Notes under the pieces: model-generated | Told to the model about the DNA's origin: nothing | The model's input: only the letters and a program-made list of their open reading frames with translations | Database searches by the model: none | Shown here: positions 6,089-13,660 of the stretch, piece after piece | Layout: each line of letters begins with the position of its first letter | Numbering within the stretch: the first letter of the stretch is position 1 | Program-made: the position numbers and the translations under genes | Assembly (NCBI GenBank): GCA_964596835.1 | Contig: CAZQVV010000072.1 | Coordinates: forward strand, 1-13,708 | Source of the DNA: JAADGZ01 sp964596835 | GTDB lineage: Bacteria > Pseudomonadota > Gammaproteobacteria > UBA6429 > Thiohalophilaceae | Direction of reading: 5' to 3' | DNA: 13,708 bases

Positions 6089-7032
6089 AACACCATAATC
6101 TCTTTATAAACGCGGTCCACACCTTTTGTATCCACACACAGCATGGCACATTCACTCATGGTCTGAATGTTCACGCAAGAATCAACATTAATCTTCTTCA
6201 TTTCTTTATAGTATCCGGCATAGATTGTGGCGCCCGTTTCTTCCAGATACCTGCCAATGGGCATCTCAAACTTTTCCGTGGCCACTACGATACATGGCAA
6301 ACCTGATGCACAGGCTTCAAATGGCGTTACGCCACCAGCAGTAAATGCCAAGTCAAATTCGACAAATGCCTCAGCCAGCGAAGGCACATTGACCCGCAGG
6401 TCAAAGTGATCGGGCATCACTTGTTGTAATCTCTCCAGATGTTCAAAACCAGGGCCGACAATCACTGTCACCGGAATTTTAGAGCCTTTCAACATTTCCA
6501 CGACTTGCACGGTCACACCGTAAGTATCGCTCCCCCCCATAGAGATAACAATTTTATTCAACGCCAAGCGCTGGCGACGATAATCATCAATACCTTTATC
6601 CAATATGAGATATTGAACGCCGGACAAAACTTTTCGTCCTTTCAACTCGCGAACCTCATCAAATATTAACGCCGCGACATGCAAATCTGCCATGGCCGCG
6701 CCTTCGCCACGATCATCAAAAGTCACCAGTTTCACTTTGGCATCCTTAACACGTCTGGCATGCATTACATCTGTATCAAGGCGATCATTCACCCATACAT
6801 CAACACCATGCTTTTGAATCAGTTGCCGTTCCCAATCTGATTGCAGATCGTCCAACGCCACAGCTTCAAAATCAAATCCATTCTCATTCAGAATCGTCAT
6901 GGCCGGTTGGTGCGCATTCATAAAAAAAATGACATCCTCATTCTGTTCACGCAGAAACGATGCAAAATGGAGCATCCTGAACAGATGCCCCATGCCCCGC
7001 TGATGTGATGCTTCTACGCAGAGTGCAAACAA
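6085..7032 (-). CDS. PseG-like nucleotide-sugar hydrolase
   Basis: The 315-residue protein resembles PseG, a GT-B-fold enzyme that releases 2,4-diacetamido-trideoxy sugar from UDP in pseudaminic acid synthesis. The N-terminal motif RGMGHLFRM (12-20) includes the His (H16) equivalent to the catalytic His of PseG. The nucleotide-binding half shows KIVISMGGSDTYG (about 161-173) and AFTAGGVTPFEACASGLPCI (about 229-248). The start is a TTG at 7030-7032; it overlaps the cytidylyltransferase gene by 19 bp and no ATG precedes the first motif. It probably cleaves an NDP-sugar here to give the free hexose for the NeuB-like synthase. Unlike NeuC/LegG-type enzymes it would not be expected to epimerise at C2. 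Substrate stereochemistry is not readable. Confidence 0.75.
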   Translation of the reverse strand: MFALCVEASHQRGMGHLFRMLHFASFLREQNEDVIFFMNAHQPAMTILNENGFDFEAVALDDLQSDWERQLIQKHGVDVWVNDRLDTDVMHARRVKDAKVKLVTFDDRGEGAAMADLHVAALIFDEVRELKGRKVLSGVQYLILDKGIDDYRRQRLALNKIVISMGGSDTYGVTVQVVEMLKGSKIPVTVIVGPGFEHLERLQQVMPDHFDLRVNVPSLAEAFVEFDLAFTAGGVTPFEACASGLPCIVVATEKFEMPIGRYLEETGATIYAGYYKEMKKINVDSCVNIQTMSECAMLCVDTKGVDRVYKEIMVL

Positions 7033-7706
7033 AACCGAATGGCCTCTTCAACTGTAACCGGATCACTTTCTTGCGCTTCAACAATGGCGCAAGCCCTTTG
7101 ATAATCGTCCAAAGTATCCACCGTCAAGCGCATGTCCGGATAACACTTGGAGGCGGGAGCATGGTAAATCTGCGTGTTAAATAATTCAGGATGCTCCAGC
7201 ATGTATTCATCAACATGTTCAATATGGTGTGCTTCATGCCCCTGCTCATAACTCTGTTTAAGCGCTTGAAATGTGAATATCTCTGCGCCAACACCAACAG
7301 GCAAAGAGTCAAACGAATGTGAGAAATCGGCCCCGGTCTCCAGATGCATCCGGATCAAACCATCCAACTCATCAATATCCGTAAAAGGGTTGTCTGCGGT
7401 CAAGCGAACGATTTGATCAAACTCATGTTCAACAGCGCACAGATAGTATCGTTGTAACACATTCCTTTCACTGCCGCGAAAGCATAGCACGCCGTGACTG
7501 CGGCAAAACTGCTCAATGGCATCGTCTTGGGCCGAGTTGCTGGTTGCAACAACAGCGGTCGCCTGATGGCGCAAATGCTTCAACCGATGCAAAACATGGC
7601 CCAAGAGGGGTTTGTTTCCCATGACCTTAAGAACCTTTCCCGGCAACCGTATCGAACCCATTCGAGCTTGAATAATAATGCCTGATTTTATTTTAAATCT
7701 CCCCAT
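7014..7706 (-). CDS. SpsF/NeuA-type cytidylyltransferase
   Basis: The 230-residue protein belongs to the SpsF branch of acylneuraminate cytidylyltransferases, which activate a nine-carbon acid as its CMP-sugar. The nucleotide-binding signature IIQARMGSIRLPGK (about 11-24) and RLTADNPFTD (101-110) are clear; RLTVDTLDDY follows later at about 193-202. Its ATG (7704-7706) overlaps the NeuB-like stop by 19 bp, and its 3' end overlaps the PseG-like gene, so the three activation-path genes are packed together. It should act in the cytoplasm, directly after the NeuB-like enzyme. Relatives annotated as SpsF in spore-coat operons have different or unproved substrates, so the exact acid is unknown. Confidence 0.85.
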   Translation of the reverse strand: MGRFKIKSGIIIQARMGSIRLPGKVLKVMGNKPLLGHVLHRLKHLRHQATAVVATSNSAQDDAIEQFCRSHGVLCFRGSERNVLQRYYLCAVEHEFDQIVRLTADNPFTDIDELDGLIRMHLETGADFSHSFDSLPVGVGAEIFTFQALKQSYEQGHEAHHIEHVDEYMLEHPELFNTQIYHAPASKCYPDMRLTVDTLDDYQRACAIVEAQESDPVTVEEAIRFCLHSA

Positions 7707-8713
7707 GTCAAGACGCTGTCTTGCTCAATGTCGCGGCATACTGCTCTACCGATCATCTGTTCAAAATATTTCGGTTCAATACCGTAACCGGGGCGTTTAA
7801 TAGCCAAGTCCTCGCGCCCAAGCACATGCCCATCTGGTAAACTGGCGGATACAATAATGCTTTTCCGGTTGTTCACACGGGTAATTTTCTCACCATCCGC
7901 AGGACGTTTAATCCCGGAGCCCCTCATCTTCTCGAAGGTACGAATTGCATCCACAATCACCTTCATTTCAGTCGGGTCGGCGGAAAGCATGTGGTCCGGC
8001 CCTTCCGCCTGTTTATCATAGGTAAAGTGTTTCTCGATTACCTGCGCACCCATAGCAGCAGCACAAATACAGGCCGTTGTCCCAATCGTATGATCGGAAT
8101 ATCCAATAGGGATTTGAGGAAATTCTCGCATCATCGATTGCATCGCTTTCAAATTCACATCTTCAGAATGGGTGGGATAACTGGTAATGGCGTGCAACAA
8201 AATCAGTTGCTCATTGCCTTCCGCCAAGATTGCACTCACGGATTCACGTACCTCTTGCAGGGTGCACATACCGGTCGAGAGAAGAATCGGTTTGCCTATT
8301 TTTGCCACATATTTCAGGAAGGGGATATTAACAGCGTCATCCGACCCAATCTTGTGCGCGCAAACACCCAACTCATCCAACATATCCACATCGGTTTCGT
8401 GCGAGGGGGTAGAAAACCAGTCAAGCCCCCTGGATTCAATATAATCGAATACCTGCCGGTGCAAGGCCTCATCAATCTCATACTGTTTGAACAGATCGAA
8501 TTGAGAAGTGACACCTGTATTCTCCATATCAAAAACCGCTTTCTTGCTGGAGATCGTTTCAGCACGATAAGTCTGCAATTTAATAGCATCAACACCGCAT
8601 TCACTTGCCGCATCAATCAATCGCCTAGCTTCATCCATTGTAGTGAAATTCCCACCAATTTCAGCGATGGTATAAATGTGTCCAAATTTGCTTTTAAATA
8701 ATTTCAAAATCAT
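7688..8713 (-). CDS. neuB: NeuB-family nonulosonic acid synthase
   Basis: The 341-residue protein is a NeuB/SpsE/LegI/PseI-family synthase, which condenses phosphoenolpyruvate with a six-carbon sugar into a nine-carbon acid. The TIM barrel runs to about residue 265. It includes AIKLQTYRAE (43-52), FSTPS (100-104), KIGSDDA (121-127), LLSTGM (144-149) and the metal-binding His pair at GYSDHT (H208) and IEKHFT (H229). GPDHMLSADP follows at 238-247. A C-terminal SAF/antifreeze-like domain (about 280-341, ending TWGDLK) holds RPGYGI. One oddity: the usual E-I-G-x-N-H-x-G opening reads EIGGNFTT (18-25), with Phe for His. The ATG overlaps the acyltransferase stop by four bases. Which nonulosonate is made cannot be told from the sequence; the symbol denotes the family. 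Confidence 0.85.
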   Translation of the reverse strand: MILKLFKSKFGHIYTIAEIGGNFTTMDEARRLIDAASECGVDAIKLQTYRAETISSKKAVFDMENTGVTSQFDLFKQYEIDEALHRQVFDYIESRGLDWFSTPSHETDVDMLDELGVCAHKIGSDDAVNIPFLKYVAKIGKPILLSTGMCTLQEVRESVSAILAEGNEQLILLHAITSYPTHSEDVNLKAMQSMMREFPQIPIGYSDHTIGTTACICAAAMGAQVIEKHFTYDKQAEGPDHMLSADPTEMKVIVDAIRTFEKMRGSGIKRPADGEKITRVNNRKSIIVSASLPDGHVLGREDLAIKRPGYGIEPKYFEQMIGRAVCRDIEQDSVLTWGDLK

Positions 8714-9264
8714 TCCCTATATTTAATCACTTTGGCTGGCATTCCTACTGCAATTGCGTAATCAGGAATGCTATGTGTAACAACTGCATTCGACCCAATA
8801 ATTGCACCATCGCCAATAGTTACACCGCTCAATACCTTTGCCCCAGCTCCAACCCACACATCTTTTCCAATCGAAACAGGCTCAATAATTGCTTTTTGAT
8901 CTGCTATCAAGTGGTTTTTATCAATTCCATGGTTATGATCAATAATCTGAACATATGCCCCCATTCGAGTAAAATCACCTATCGTAACGGTGTCTTTAAC
9001 AGTAAGCATGTTATGCCTTCCAATCACCACATTGTTACCTATATACAGCTTTGGAGCAGGTTTAGTAAGCTGAATAAATGTGTAATTTTGAATAACACAG
9101 TTGCTTCCTATTTTTAACCTTGCTCCTTCTGTTAAGATAATCTCAACATTATGTTTAACAACATTATTGATTCCGTAGTCAGAAAAATATCTAACCAATT
9201 TATACTTGGTAATTAACCGCTGTAGCCACCCCCCTTTGTTTCGGAAAGATGCTTTATCAACCAT
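8710..9264 (-). CDS. Left-handed beta-helix acyltransferase (second of two)
   Basis: This 184-residue hexapeptide-repeat transferase probably moves an acetyl or related acyl group from CoA to a sugar. The repeats run from about residue 40 to 165, with turns such as LYIGNNVVIGR, VTIGDFTRMG and VSIGKDVWVGAGAKVLSGVT. The loop QIIDHNHGI (about 107-115) holds the likely catalytic His, and IPDYAIAVGMPAKVIKYRE is the standard C-terminal cap. The ATG at 9262-9264 is chosen over an upstream in-frame start at 9360 because that extension only translates the REP repeats and AGGGGG precedes this ATG. It overlaps neuB by four bases. O- versus N-acylation is not distinguishable. Confidence 0.8.
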   Translation of the reverse strand: MVDKASFRNKGGWLQRLITKYKLVRYFSDYGINNVVKHNVEIILTEGARLKIGSNCVIQNYTFIQLTKPAPKLYIGNNVVIGRHNMLTVKDTVTIGDFTRMGAYVQIIDHNHGIDKNHLIADQKAIIEPVSIGKDVWVGAGAKVLSGVTIGDGAIIGSNAVVTHSIPDYAIAVGMPAKVIKYRE

Positions 9265-9280
9265 TAATTTCTTTCCCCCT

Positions 9281-9946
9281 TCACTGATGCAGGAATGCCA
9301 AAGGCAAATAAACCACCCCGCCGCAAGCAGCGGGGTATTGCAGAGCCGTGTTTTTTCCACATCGCCGCAAGCAGCGGGGAATTAGACCCGTAGCGATTGA
9401 ATACTCTGGAATCACCTTATTAACCAAGGATTTTGCTCCAATCACTGAACCTTTCCCAAGTCTCACGCCTTTAAGCACAACAACCTGAGTGCCAATCCAA
9501 ACATCTTCTTCGATCATCACAGGAGATGAAGTCCAAGGGGCCTCTCTTATTAAGACAGTGCGATCCTCAAAACCATGCTCTGCATCTGTTATCTGAAGGT
9601 ATGCTGCAAAAATACAATCATCCCCTATCGTTACTGATTCAGCTGCACCAATGGTTGAGAATGAATTAATAAGCACGTGTTTGCCTATCTTAACATGCCC
9701 ATCAGGCATCGTTGAAAGTGATGAATAAACACCAATAGTGGAGCCTTCTCCAACACTTACATTTCCACTCAAGCACACACCGCGCTGAATATGCACACCC
9801 TTAGCTATCCTGCATCCTTTTGTGATTTCCACATGTGCATCCACTTTAGCTGTAAACGAAATATCAATCCCTCTCAATCTCAGGAGTAAAATCCGAAGAA
9901 AACAGGGAATTCTACTCCACACCTGAAATAGCTTGGACAATGTCAT
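9281..9946 (-). CDS. Left-handed beta-helix acyltransferase with REP-derived C-terminus
   Basis: The 221-residue protein is a paralogous hexapeptide-repeat acyltransferase. Beta-helix turns run from about residue 35 to 175 (for example VHIQRGVCLSGNVSVGEGST, VKIGKHVLIN, VTIGDDCIFAAY, VMIEEDVWIGTQVVVLKGV). The catalytic-type loop is QITDAEHGFED (118-128). Relatives end with a cap such as IPEYSIATG followed by xPAKVIKR; here the native text stops at IPEYSIATG (about 187). The remaining ~34 residues (GLIPRCLRRCGKNTALQYPA...) are translated from two palindromic REP-like repeats at 9312-9383. The start ATG overlaps the radical SAM stop (TAATG). The altered cap may weaken stability or acceptor binding, but the catalytic helix looks intact. 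Confidence 0.75.
   Translation of the reverse strand: MTLSKLFQVWSRIPCFLRILLLRLRGIDISFTAKVDAHVEITKGCRIAKGVHIQRGVCLSGNVSVGEGSTIGVYSSLSTMPDGHVKIGKHVLINSFSTIGAAESVTIGDDCIFAAYLQITDAEHGFEDRTVLIREAPWTSSPVMIEEDVWIGTQVVVLKGVRLGKGSVIGAKSLVNKVIPEYSIATGLIPRCLRRCGKNTALQYPAACGGVVYLPLAFLHQ
9312..9339. repeat. REP-like palindrome, copy A
   Basis: ACCCCGC (9315-9321) and GCGGGGT (9330-9336) form a perfect 7-bp stem around CGCAAGCA. The 17 bases CGCCGCAAGCAGCGGGG at 9319-9335 recur exactly at 9363-9379. G+C-rich stems with GCAAGC-type centres are characteristic of REP elements, as I know them. It lies within the 3' coding end of the upstream acyltransferase gene. Confidence 0.75.
9356..9383. repeat. REP-like palindrome, copy B
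   Basis: This is the same 17-base core as copy A in the same orientation, 44 bp away, with variable flanks (CCACATC left, AATTAG right). It marks the point where the acyltransferase loses its normal C-terminal cap. The copies are too close together and too few to be a CRISPR array. Confidence 0.75.
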
Positions 9947-11019
9947 TACTCACCAATAATTTGCGAGCGATTCACATAGTTTTTCACCAGCACTAATCGC
10001 CCATCAATAGTTGTACTCTCGTCTTCGAGGGTCTTTCTCGGTAAATAACACTGGCGACACACTCGACTTTGTTTAAACCCCTGCGGGTCTTTCAACATAT
10101 TCCGAACCTGTTGCATCTGCTCACCATGCCATATTTTATGGATAGATTGTTTATTCGCATCCCCAATCACTTCCTGATTCTCTTCATCATTTGAACACTT
10201 CATCACCAGCCCATCAGCCCCGATGACCAAACGTTGATACTGCTGGGGACAACTGAACGCATCCAGATAAACTACATCCTCATCTCTGGTTCTGTAATCA
10301 ATCAACGGATTAAAGGCAACCAAATCCGTATGGGGTTTAAATGTGTCATAATATAACTGAGGATTTTCCTTGATGGCAGGCCAAATCCCTTGAACTTTTA
10401 TAACAGGCTTATGGAGCCCCTTCTCTTTTTTGTATGCATCGATCTCTTTGATATGATCCAGTATCTCATCAAATTTAATGGGCTTACGGATTTTCTCATA
10501 GGTTTCACCAACGCCATCAATGGATACGGTAATCCAGTCAATCCCGGCATCAATGCAATCCTTAAGGAATGATCCCGTCAGCTTTGCTCCATTCGTCAAC
10601 GATGATACTTCGCGAATACCTTTCTCTTTCGCGTAACGAATACAGCCAACGATATTTTTGTGTAAAAAAGACTCACCACGCAGACTCAAACGAATGGCGG
10701 GCACATGCCCTGCAATCTCATCAATAAGGCTTTTATAAAGATCAAAGTCCATCAGTTTTGCATTTACTTTTTTTCTGAATTCCGGAGAAATTGTATAGCA
10801 CATCGGGCATTTCAGATTGCACACAGAGGCCAATTCGAGATCAACAAGCAGCGGATAATCTGAAACGATCTGATTCCTGGCATTTTCAACCCATGCCTTC
10901 CGGTAGGCACGGTACTCATCTTCCCAGCCTTCACCACGATAAGCTTCAAACAGAGCTTCCCGTTCCGCACTATCCATTGAATAATTCCCTTTATTGATAG
11001 GAATATGTTTCACACTCAT
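9946..11019 (-). CDS. Radical SAM/SPASM enzyme
   Basis: This 357-residue protein is a radical S-adenosylmethionine enzyme. The [4Fe-4S] cluster motif is CNLKCPMC, with cysteines 67, 71 and 74. Further SAM-domain landmarks are LRGESFLH (about 113-120), SLTNGAKL (140-147) and VSIDGVGETYEKIRK (165-179). The C-terminal cysteines C257, C275, C321 and C324 (SCPQQYQRL, VMKC, CRQC) look like a SPASM auxiliary-cluster domain. The ATG at 11017-11019 was chosen over an upstream GTG/TTG-type start because it gives the four-base ATGA overlap with the preceding gene and has GGGAG about eight bases upstream. Its place between sugar-nucleotide enzymes and acyltransferases suggests a radical step on a sugar or peptide acceptor; the reaction is unknown. 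Relatives are often annotated only as 'radical SAM/SPASM domain protein'. Confidence 0.8.
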   Translation of the reverse strand: MSVKHIPINKGNYSMDSAEREALFEAYRGEGWEDEYRAYRKAWVENARNQIVSDYPLLVDLELASVCNLKCPMCYTISPEFRKKVNAKLMDFDLYKSLIDEIAGHVPAIRLSLRGESFLHKNIVGCIRYAKEKGIREVSSLTNGAKLTGSFLKDCIDAGIDWITVSIDGVGETYEKIRKPIKFDEILDHIKEIDAYKKEKGLHKPVIKVQGIWPAIKENPQLYYDTFKPHTDLVAFNPLIDYRTRDEDVVYLDAFSCPQQYQRLVIGADGLVMKCSNDEENQEVIGDANKQSIHKIWHGEQMQQVRNMLKDPQGFKQSRVCRQCYLPRKTLEDESTTIDGRLVLVKNYVNRSQIIGE

Positions 11020-11876
11020 TTCGATCGCTCCCAACGAATCATTTCAGCTATTCCAGACTCAAAACTTATGCGGCATTTCCAATCAAGGAAATTCCGCGCA
11101 TGGGAAGCATCAGCTTTCACATCCGGAATCTCATTCGGCCTGACATCACCTTTACTTTTAACAGGTTTATTTGTGCCGGCACACTTTTGGACAATATCTA
11201 TAATTTCTCCTACACTGAACGAAACCCCTGATCCAATATTAAACAGGTTAAACCCTTGCTTCAGCGATAGTGTTGCGGTCAAGGCTGCAACCAAATCACT
11301 GATATGTATAAAGTCCCTCTTTGGAGAAAGATCATTCACTACAATCTCATCGTGAGAAAGCGCTTGCTGTATAATCATTGGAATCAAAAATCGCGTACTC
11401 TGGCCGATACCGAACACATTAAACGGGCGTATTACTGACACTGCCTGCCCAAAACTTGATGCATAAAAGCGGCACAACTCCTCACTTAAATACTTGGAGT
11501 GCGCATACGGATTATTTGGATAAACTGGAGCATCCTCCGAAATTGGCAACCGCTTGGGAACGCCATAAATATAGGCACTAATGTAGGTGAGAGGTACATC
11601 TCTCTTTCTGCAAAATTCCAAAGCGGATTCCGTGCCAAGCGTGTTTGTTTTATAGAACCCATAAGGATTATCCCAGCTATCCGGAACATAAGTTTTCCCC
11701 GCCAAATGGAACACATGAGAAATATCTTTGATCTTTCTTTTTTGCCATGTTGATGGAGATGATATGTCACCATCAGAAGAGTCCATCGCAACAACCTGAT
11801 AATCGTCACCGCGCAACCTTTTCGTCAAGGCCCTGCCAATAAACCCGCTTGCTCCTGTTACAAGGATGCTACTCAT
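11016..11876 (-). CDS. Extended SDR nucleotide-sugar epimerase/reductase
   Basis: The 286-residue protein is an NAD(P)-dependent extended short-chain dehydrogenase. The Rossmann motif is TGASGFIG (7-14), the catalytic Ser lies in ISAYIYG (S100), and the Tyr/Lys pair is in YAHSK (Y124, K128). VIRPFNVFGIGQ and KRDFIHISD are typical of sugar epimerases and dehydratases. Length is slightly short for a GalE-like enzyme but in range. It overlaps the nucleotidyltransferase by eight bases. It could be a 4-epimerase, or a 4-ketoreductase acting on the keto sugar made by the LegB-like enzyme. The sequence does not separate these, and the lack of an aminotransferase makes a reductase role attractive (inference). 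Confidence 0.8.
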   Translation of the reverse strand: MSSILVTGASGFIGRALTKRLRGDDYQVVAMDSSDGDISSPSTWQKRKIKDISHVFHLAGKTYVPDSWDNPYGFYKTNTLGTESALEFCRKRDVPLTYISAYIYGVPKRLPISEDAPVYPNNPYAHSKYLSEELCRFYASSFGQAVSVIRPFNVFGIGQSTRFLIPMIIQQALSHDEIVVNDLSPKRDFIHISDLVAALTATLSLKQGFNLFNIGSGVSFSVGEIIDIVQKCAGTNKPVKSKGDVRPNEIPDVKADASHARNFLDWKCRISFESGIAEMIRWERSK

Positions 11877-12582
11877 GTAATAATTTATCCTTCATGTTAT
11901 CAAAACATTCGATAGCTTCCATGTAGTCATCCGGACGGCCAATATCGAGCCAGATACCCTCATGCGAACGCACTGCCACGCGTTTATTGGCAGACAGAAG
12001 GTCGCACATCAACCCATCAAAACCATAAGTCTTTCCACGGGGAATGAAATCCAACACTGGTTTACTTATCATATAGATGCCCATACTGACTTCGAATGTC
12101 TTCACGGGCTTCTCGGTAAAGCCAGACAGGCAACGCTCTTTATTTACATCTAATACACCATAATCAATTTTATGCTCTCGAATATACGAAGATATGGTGA
12201 AAATACTTTCATTAGCTATGTGCTCTTCATAAAAGGAAGCGAAATTTAAATCCGTCAAGATATCGCCATTCATTACAAGAAAGCTTTCCGGCAAATTATC
12301 TATCAACCGGAGCGGAGCCATCGTACTCAGTGGCCTGTCCTCCAGGGAGTAATCGATCCGAATACCCCACCGGGATCCGTCCGCAAAAAACGCCTTGAAT
12401 AATTCAGCCTGATGATTCACCGCCAGCGTGATATGATCAAAACCACGCTGTACTAACTGCCTGATAATAACCTCGAGAATGGGATAGTCGCCAATGGGCA
12501 TCAATGGTTTGGGTAACACCAGCGTATAAGGCCTAAGACGAGTTCCTAACCCCCCCGCCAAAATGACCGCGCGTTTAGACAT
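11869..12582 (-). CDS. Sugar-1-phosphate nucleotidyltransferase
   Basis: This 237-residue protein belongs to the NTP_transferase family, which makes NDP-sugars from sugar-1-phosphate and NTP. The signature LAGGLGTRLRPYT stands at residues 8-20, with PKPLMPIGDYPILE at about 24-37. MNGDIL is near 111-116 and a closing IWLDIGRPDDY near 210-220. The ATG at 12580-12582 was chosen over an in-frame start at 12636 because homologs begin just before AVILAGG. It overlaps the dehydratase stop by eight bases. In legionaminic acid operons the equivalent enzyme (PtmE type) makes GDP-GlcNAc; ours lacks the CBS domain of that enzyme. GDP is therefore possible but UDP or dTDP cannot be excluded. Confidence 0.85.
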   Translation of the reverse strand: MSKRAVILAGGLGTRLRPYTLVLPKPLMPIGDYPILEVIIRQLVQRGFDHITLAVNHQAELFKAFFADGSRWGIRIDYSLEDRPLSTMAPLRLIDNLPESFLVMNGDILTDLNFASFYEEHIANESIFTISSYIREHKIDYGVLDVNKERCLSGFTEKPVKTFEVSMGIYMISKPVLDFIPRGKTYGFDGLMCDLLSANKRVAVRSHEGIWLDIGRPDDYMEAIECFDNMKDKLLHE

Positions 12583-13567
12583 TGTAGATATCTGCCTTAT
12601 ATGATTTGAGATTATCGGGATCCTCAAACCACGCAATCGTCTTTTCCAGCCCTTGGCGTAGCGTTGTTTGGGGTTTGAAGCCGGTTATCCGCTCGATCTT
12701 GGCGTTATCGCACCAGAGCCGCTTCACTTCGCTTTTCTCCGGGCGGAAACGGATATCATCGGTCTCGATTTCGATATCCGTATCCATGACTTCCGCGATC
12801 ATGTTCACGGTATCGCCAATGGATATCTCATAATTGCTGCCACAGTTAATCACTTCGCCCACGGTTTTCGCGGACTCTGCCACAGCGATAAAACCCTGAA
12901 CGGTATCGAGAACGTAGTTGAAATCGCGCGTGGGGTGCAGGGCACCGAGCTTTATCTTTCTGTTGCCAGCTGCAATCTGGGTGATAACCGTAGGAATTAC
13001 CGCCCGTGCGGATTGTCTCGGACCATAGGTGTTAAAAGGACGGATGGTAGCCACCGGCGTGTTGAAGGCACAATGAAAGGACATGGCGATCTGGTCGGCA
13101 CCAATTTTGGTGGCTGAATAGGGAGATTGCCCCTGCAACGGATGTTCTTCGGTAATGGGTACAAACCGGGCGGTGCCATAAACTTCGCTGGTAGAAGTAT
13201 GAACGACCTTTTCCACGTTCAGTTCGCGCGCGGCCTGCACGATATTCAAAGTTCCCTTAATATTGGTGTCTACGTAGGTATCCGGCGAATGATAGGAATA
13301 TGGAATGGCTATCAACGCCGCCAGATGCATGACCACGTCGCATCCTTCCATGGCCTTCCTCACTCCGTGCGGGTCACGAACATCCCCGGCAAACACGTCG
13401 AATTGACCGGCCACATCCGGTGTGCAACTGTCCAGCCAACCCCACGAATTGAATGAGTTGTAAAAAACGAATGCGCGAACATCATGACCCTGGCGAACAA
13501 GTGCTTCCGTCAGGTGGGAACCGATGAAACCGTCCGCTCCAGTCACAAGGATTTTTTTATTTGCCAT
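12575..13567 (-). CDS. legB: LegB-like NDP-sugar 4,6-dehydratase
   Basis: The 330-residue first gene of the operon is an extended SDR of the 4,6-dehydratase type. It shows TGADGFIG (9-16), TSTSEVYG (124-131) in which the T-S-E triple is the dehydratase active-site variant, and YSATK (Y150, K154). AIPYSYHSPDTYVDTNIKGT (88-106 region) and TIRPFNTYGPRQSARAVIPT strongly recall LegB/Cj1319-type proteins of legionaminic acid synthesis, which dehydrate GDP-GlcNAc to the 4-keto-6-deoxy sugar. The ATG at 13565-13567 begins MANKKILVTG; an in-frame TTG at 13571-13573 is possible. Neither has a strong Shine-Dalgarno. The symbol reflects similarity recognised by eye, not a search. Confidence 0.8.
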   Translation of the reverse strand: MANKKILVTGADGFIGSHLTEALVRQGHDVRAFVFYNSFNSWGWLDSCTPDVAGQFDVFAGDVRDPHGVRKAMEGCDVVMHLAALIAIPYSYHSPDTYVDTNIKGTLNIVQAARELNVEKVVHTSTSEVYGTARFVPITEEHPLQGQSPYSATKIGADQIAMSFHCAFNTPVATIRPFNTYGPRQSARAVIPTVITQIAAGNRKIKLGALHPTRDFNYVLDTVQGFIAVAESAKTVGEVINCGSNYEISIGDTVNMIAEVMDTDIEIETDDIRFRPEKSEVKRLWCDNAKIERITGFKPQTTLRQGLEKTIAWFEDPDNLKSYKADIYNV

Positions 13568-13630
13568 ACCCAAAATTTATGTGTCCCAATATTCACTCAT
13601 TATTTATTTTCCATGGTAACAACGTAGTAC

Positions 13631-13660
13631 AATAGAATAGGGTCAAATAGAATAGGGTCA
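13631..13660. repeat. 15-bp perfect tandem repeat upstream of the operon
   Basis: AATAGAATAGGGTCA is repeated exactly at 13631-13645 and 13646-13660. It lies 64 bases upstream of the first operon start, in or beside the likely leader. It may be a regulator site pair, or scar sequence like the tandem repeat at the window's other end. Confidence 0.8.

Noticed and set aside
7991..8701. Plus-strand frame of 236 codons opposite neuB
   Set aside because: It is antisense to a clear NeuB-family gene and shows no domain or ribosome-binding site of its own.
9265..9360. N-terminal extension of the second acyltransferase to 9360
   Set aside because: The extra 32 residues are encoded by REP-like repeat sequence and the previous gene's tail; the family starts near MVDKASF at 9264.
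9312..9383. Two identical G+C-rich repeats as a possible CRISPR array
   Set aside because: Only two copies, spaced 44 bp start to start, with about 16 bp between; no spacer-sized unique segments and no cas genes. REP-like elements explain them better.
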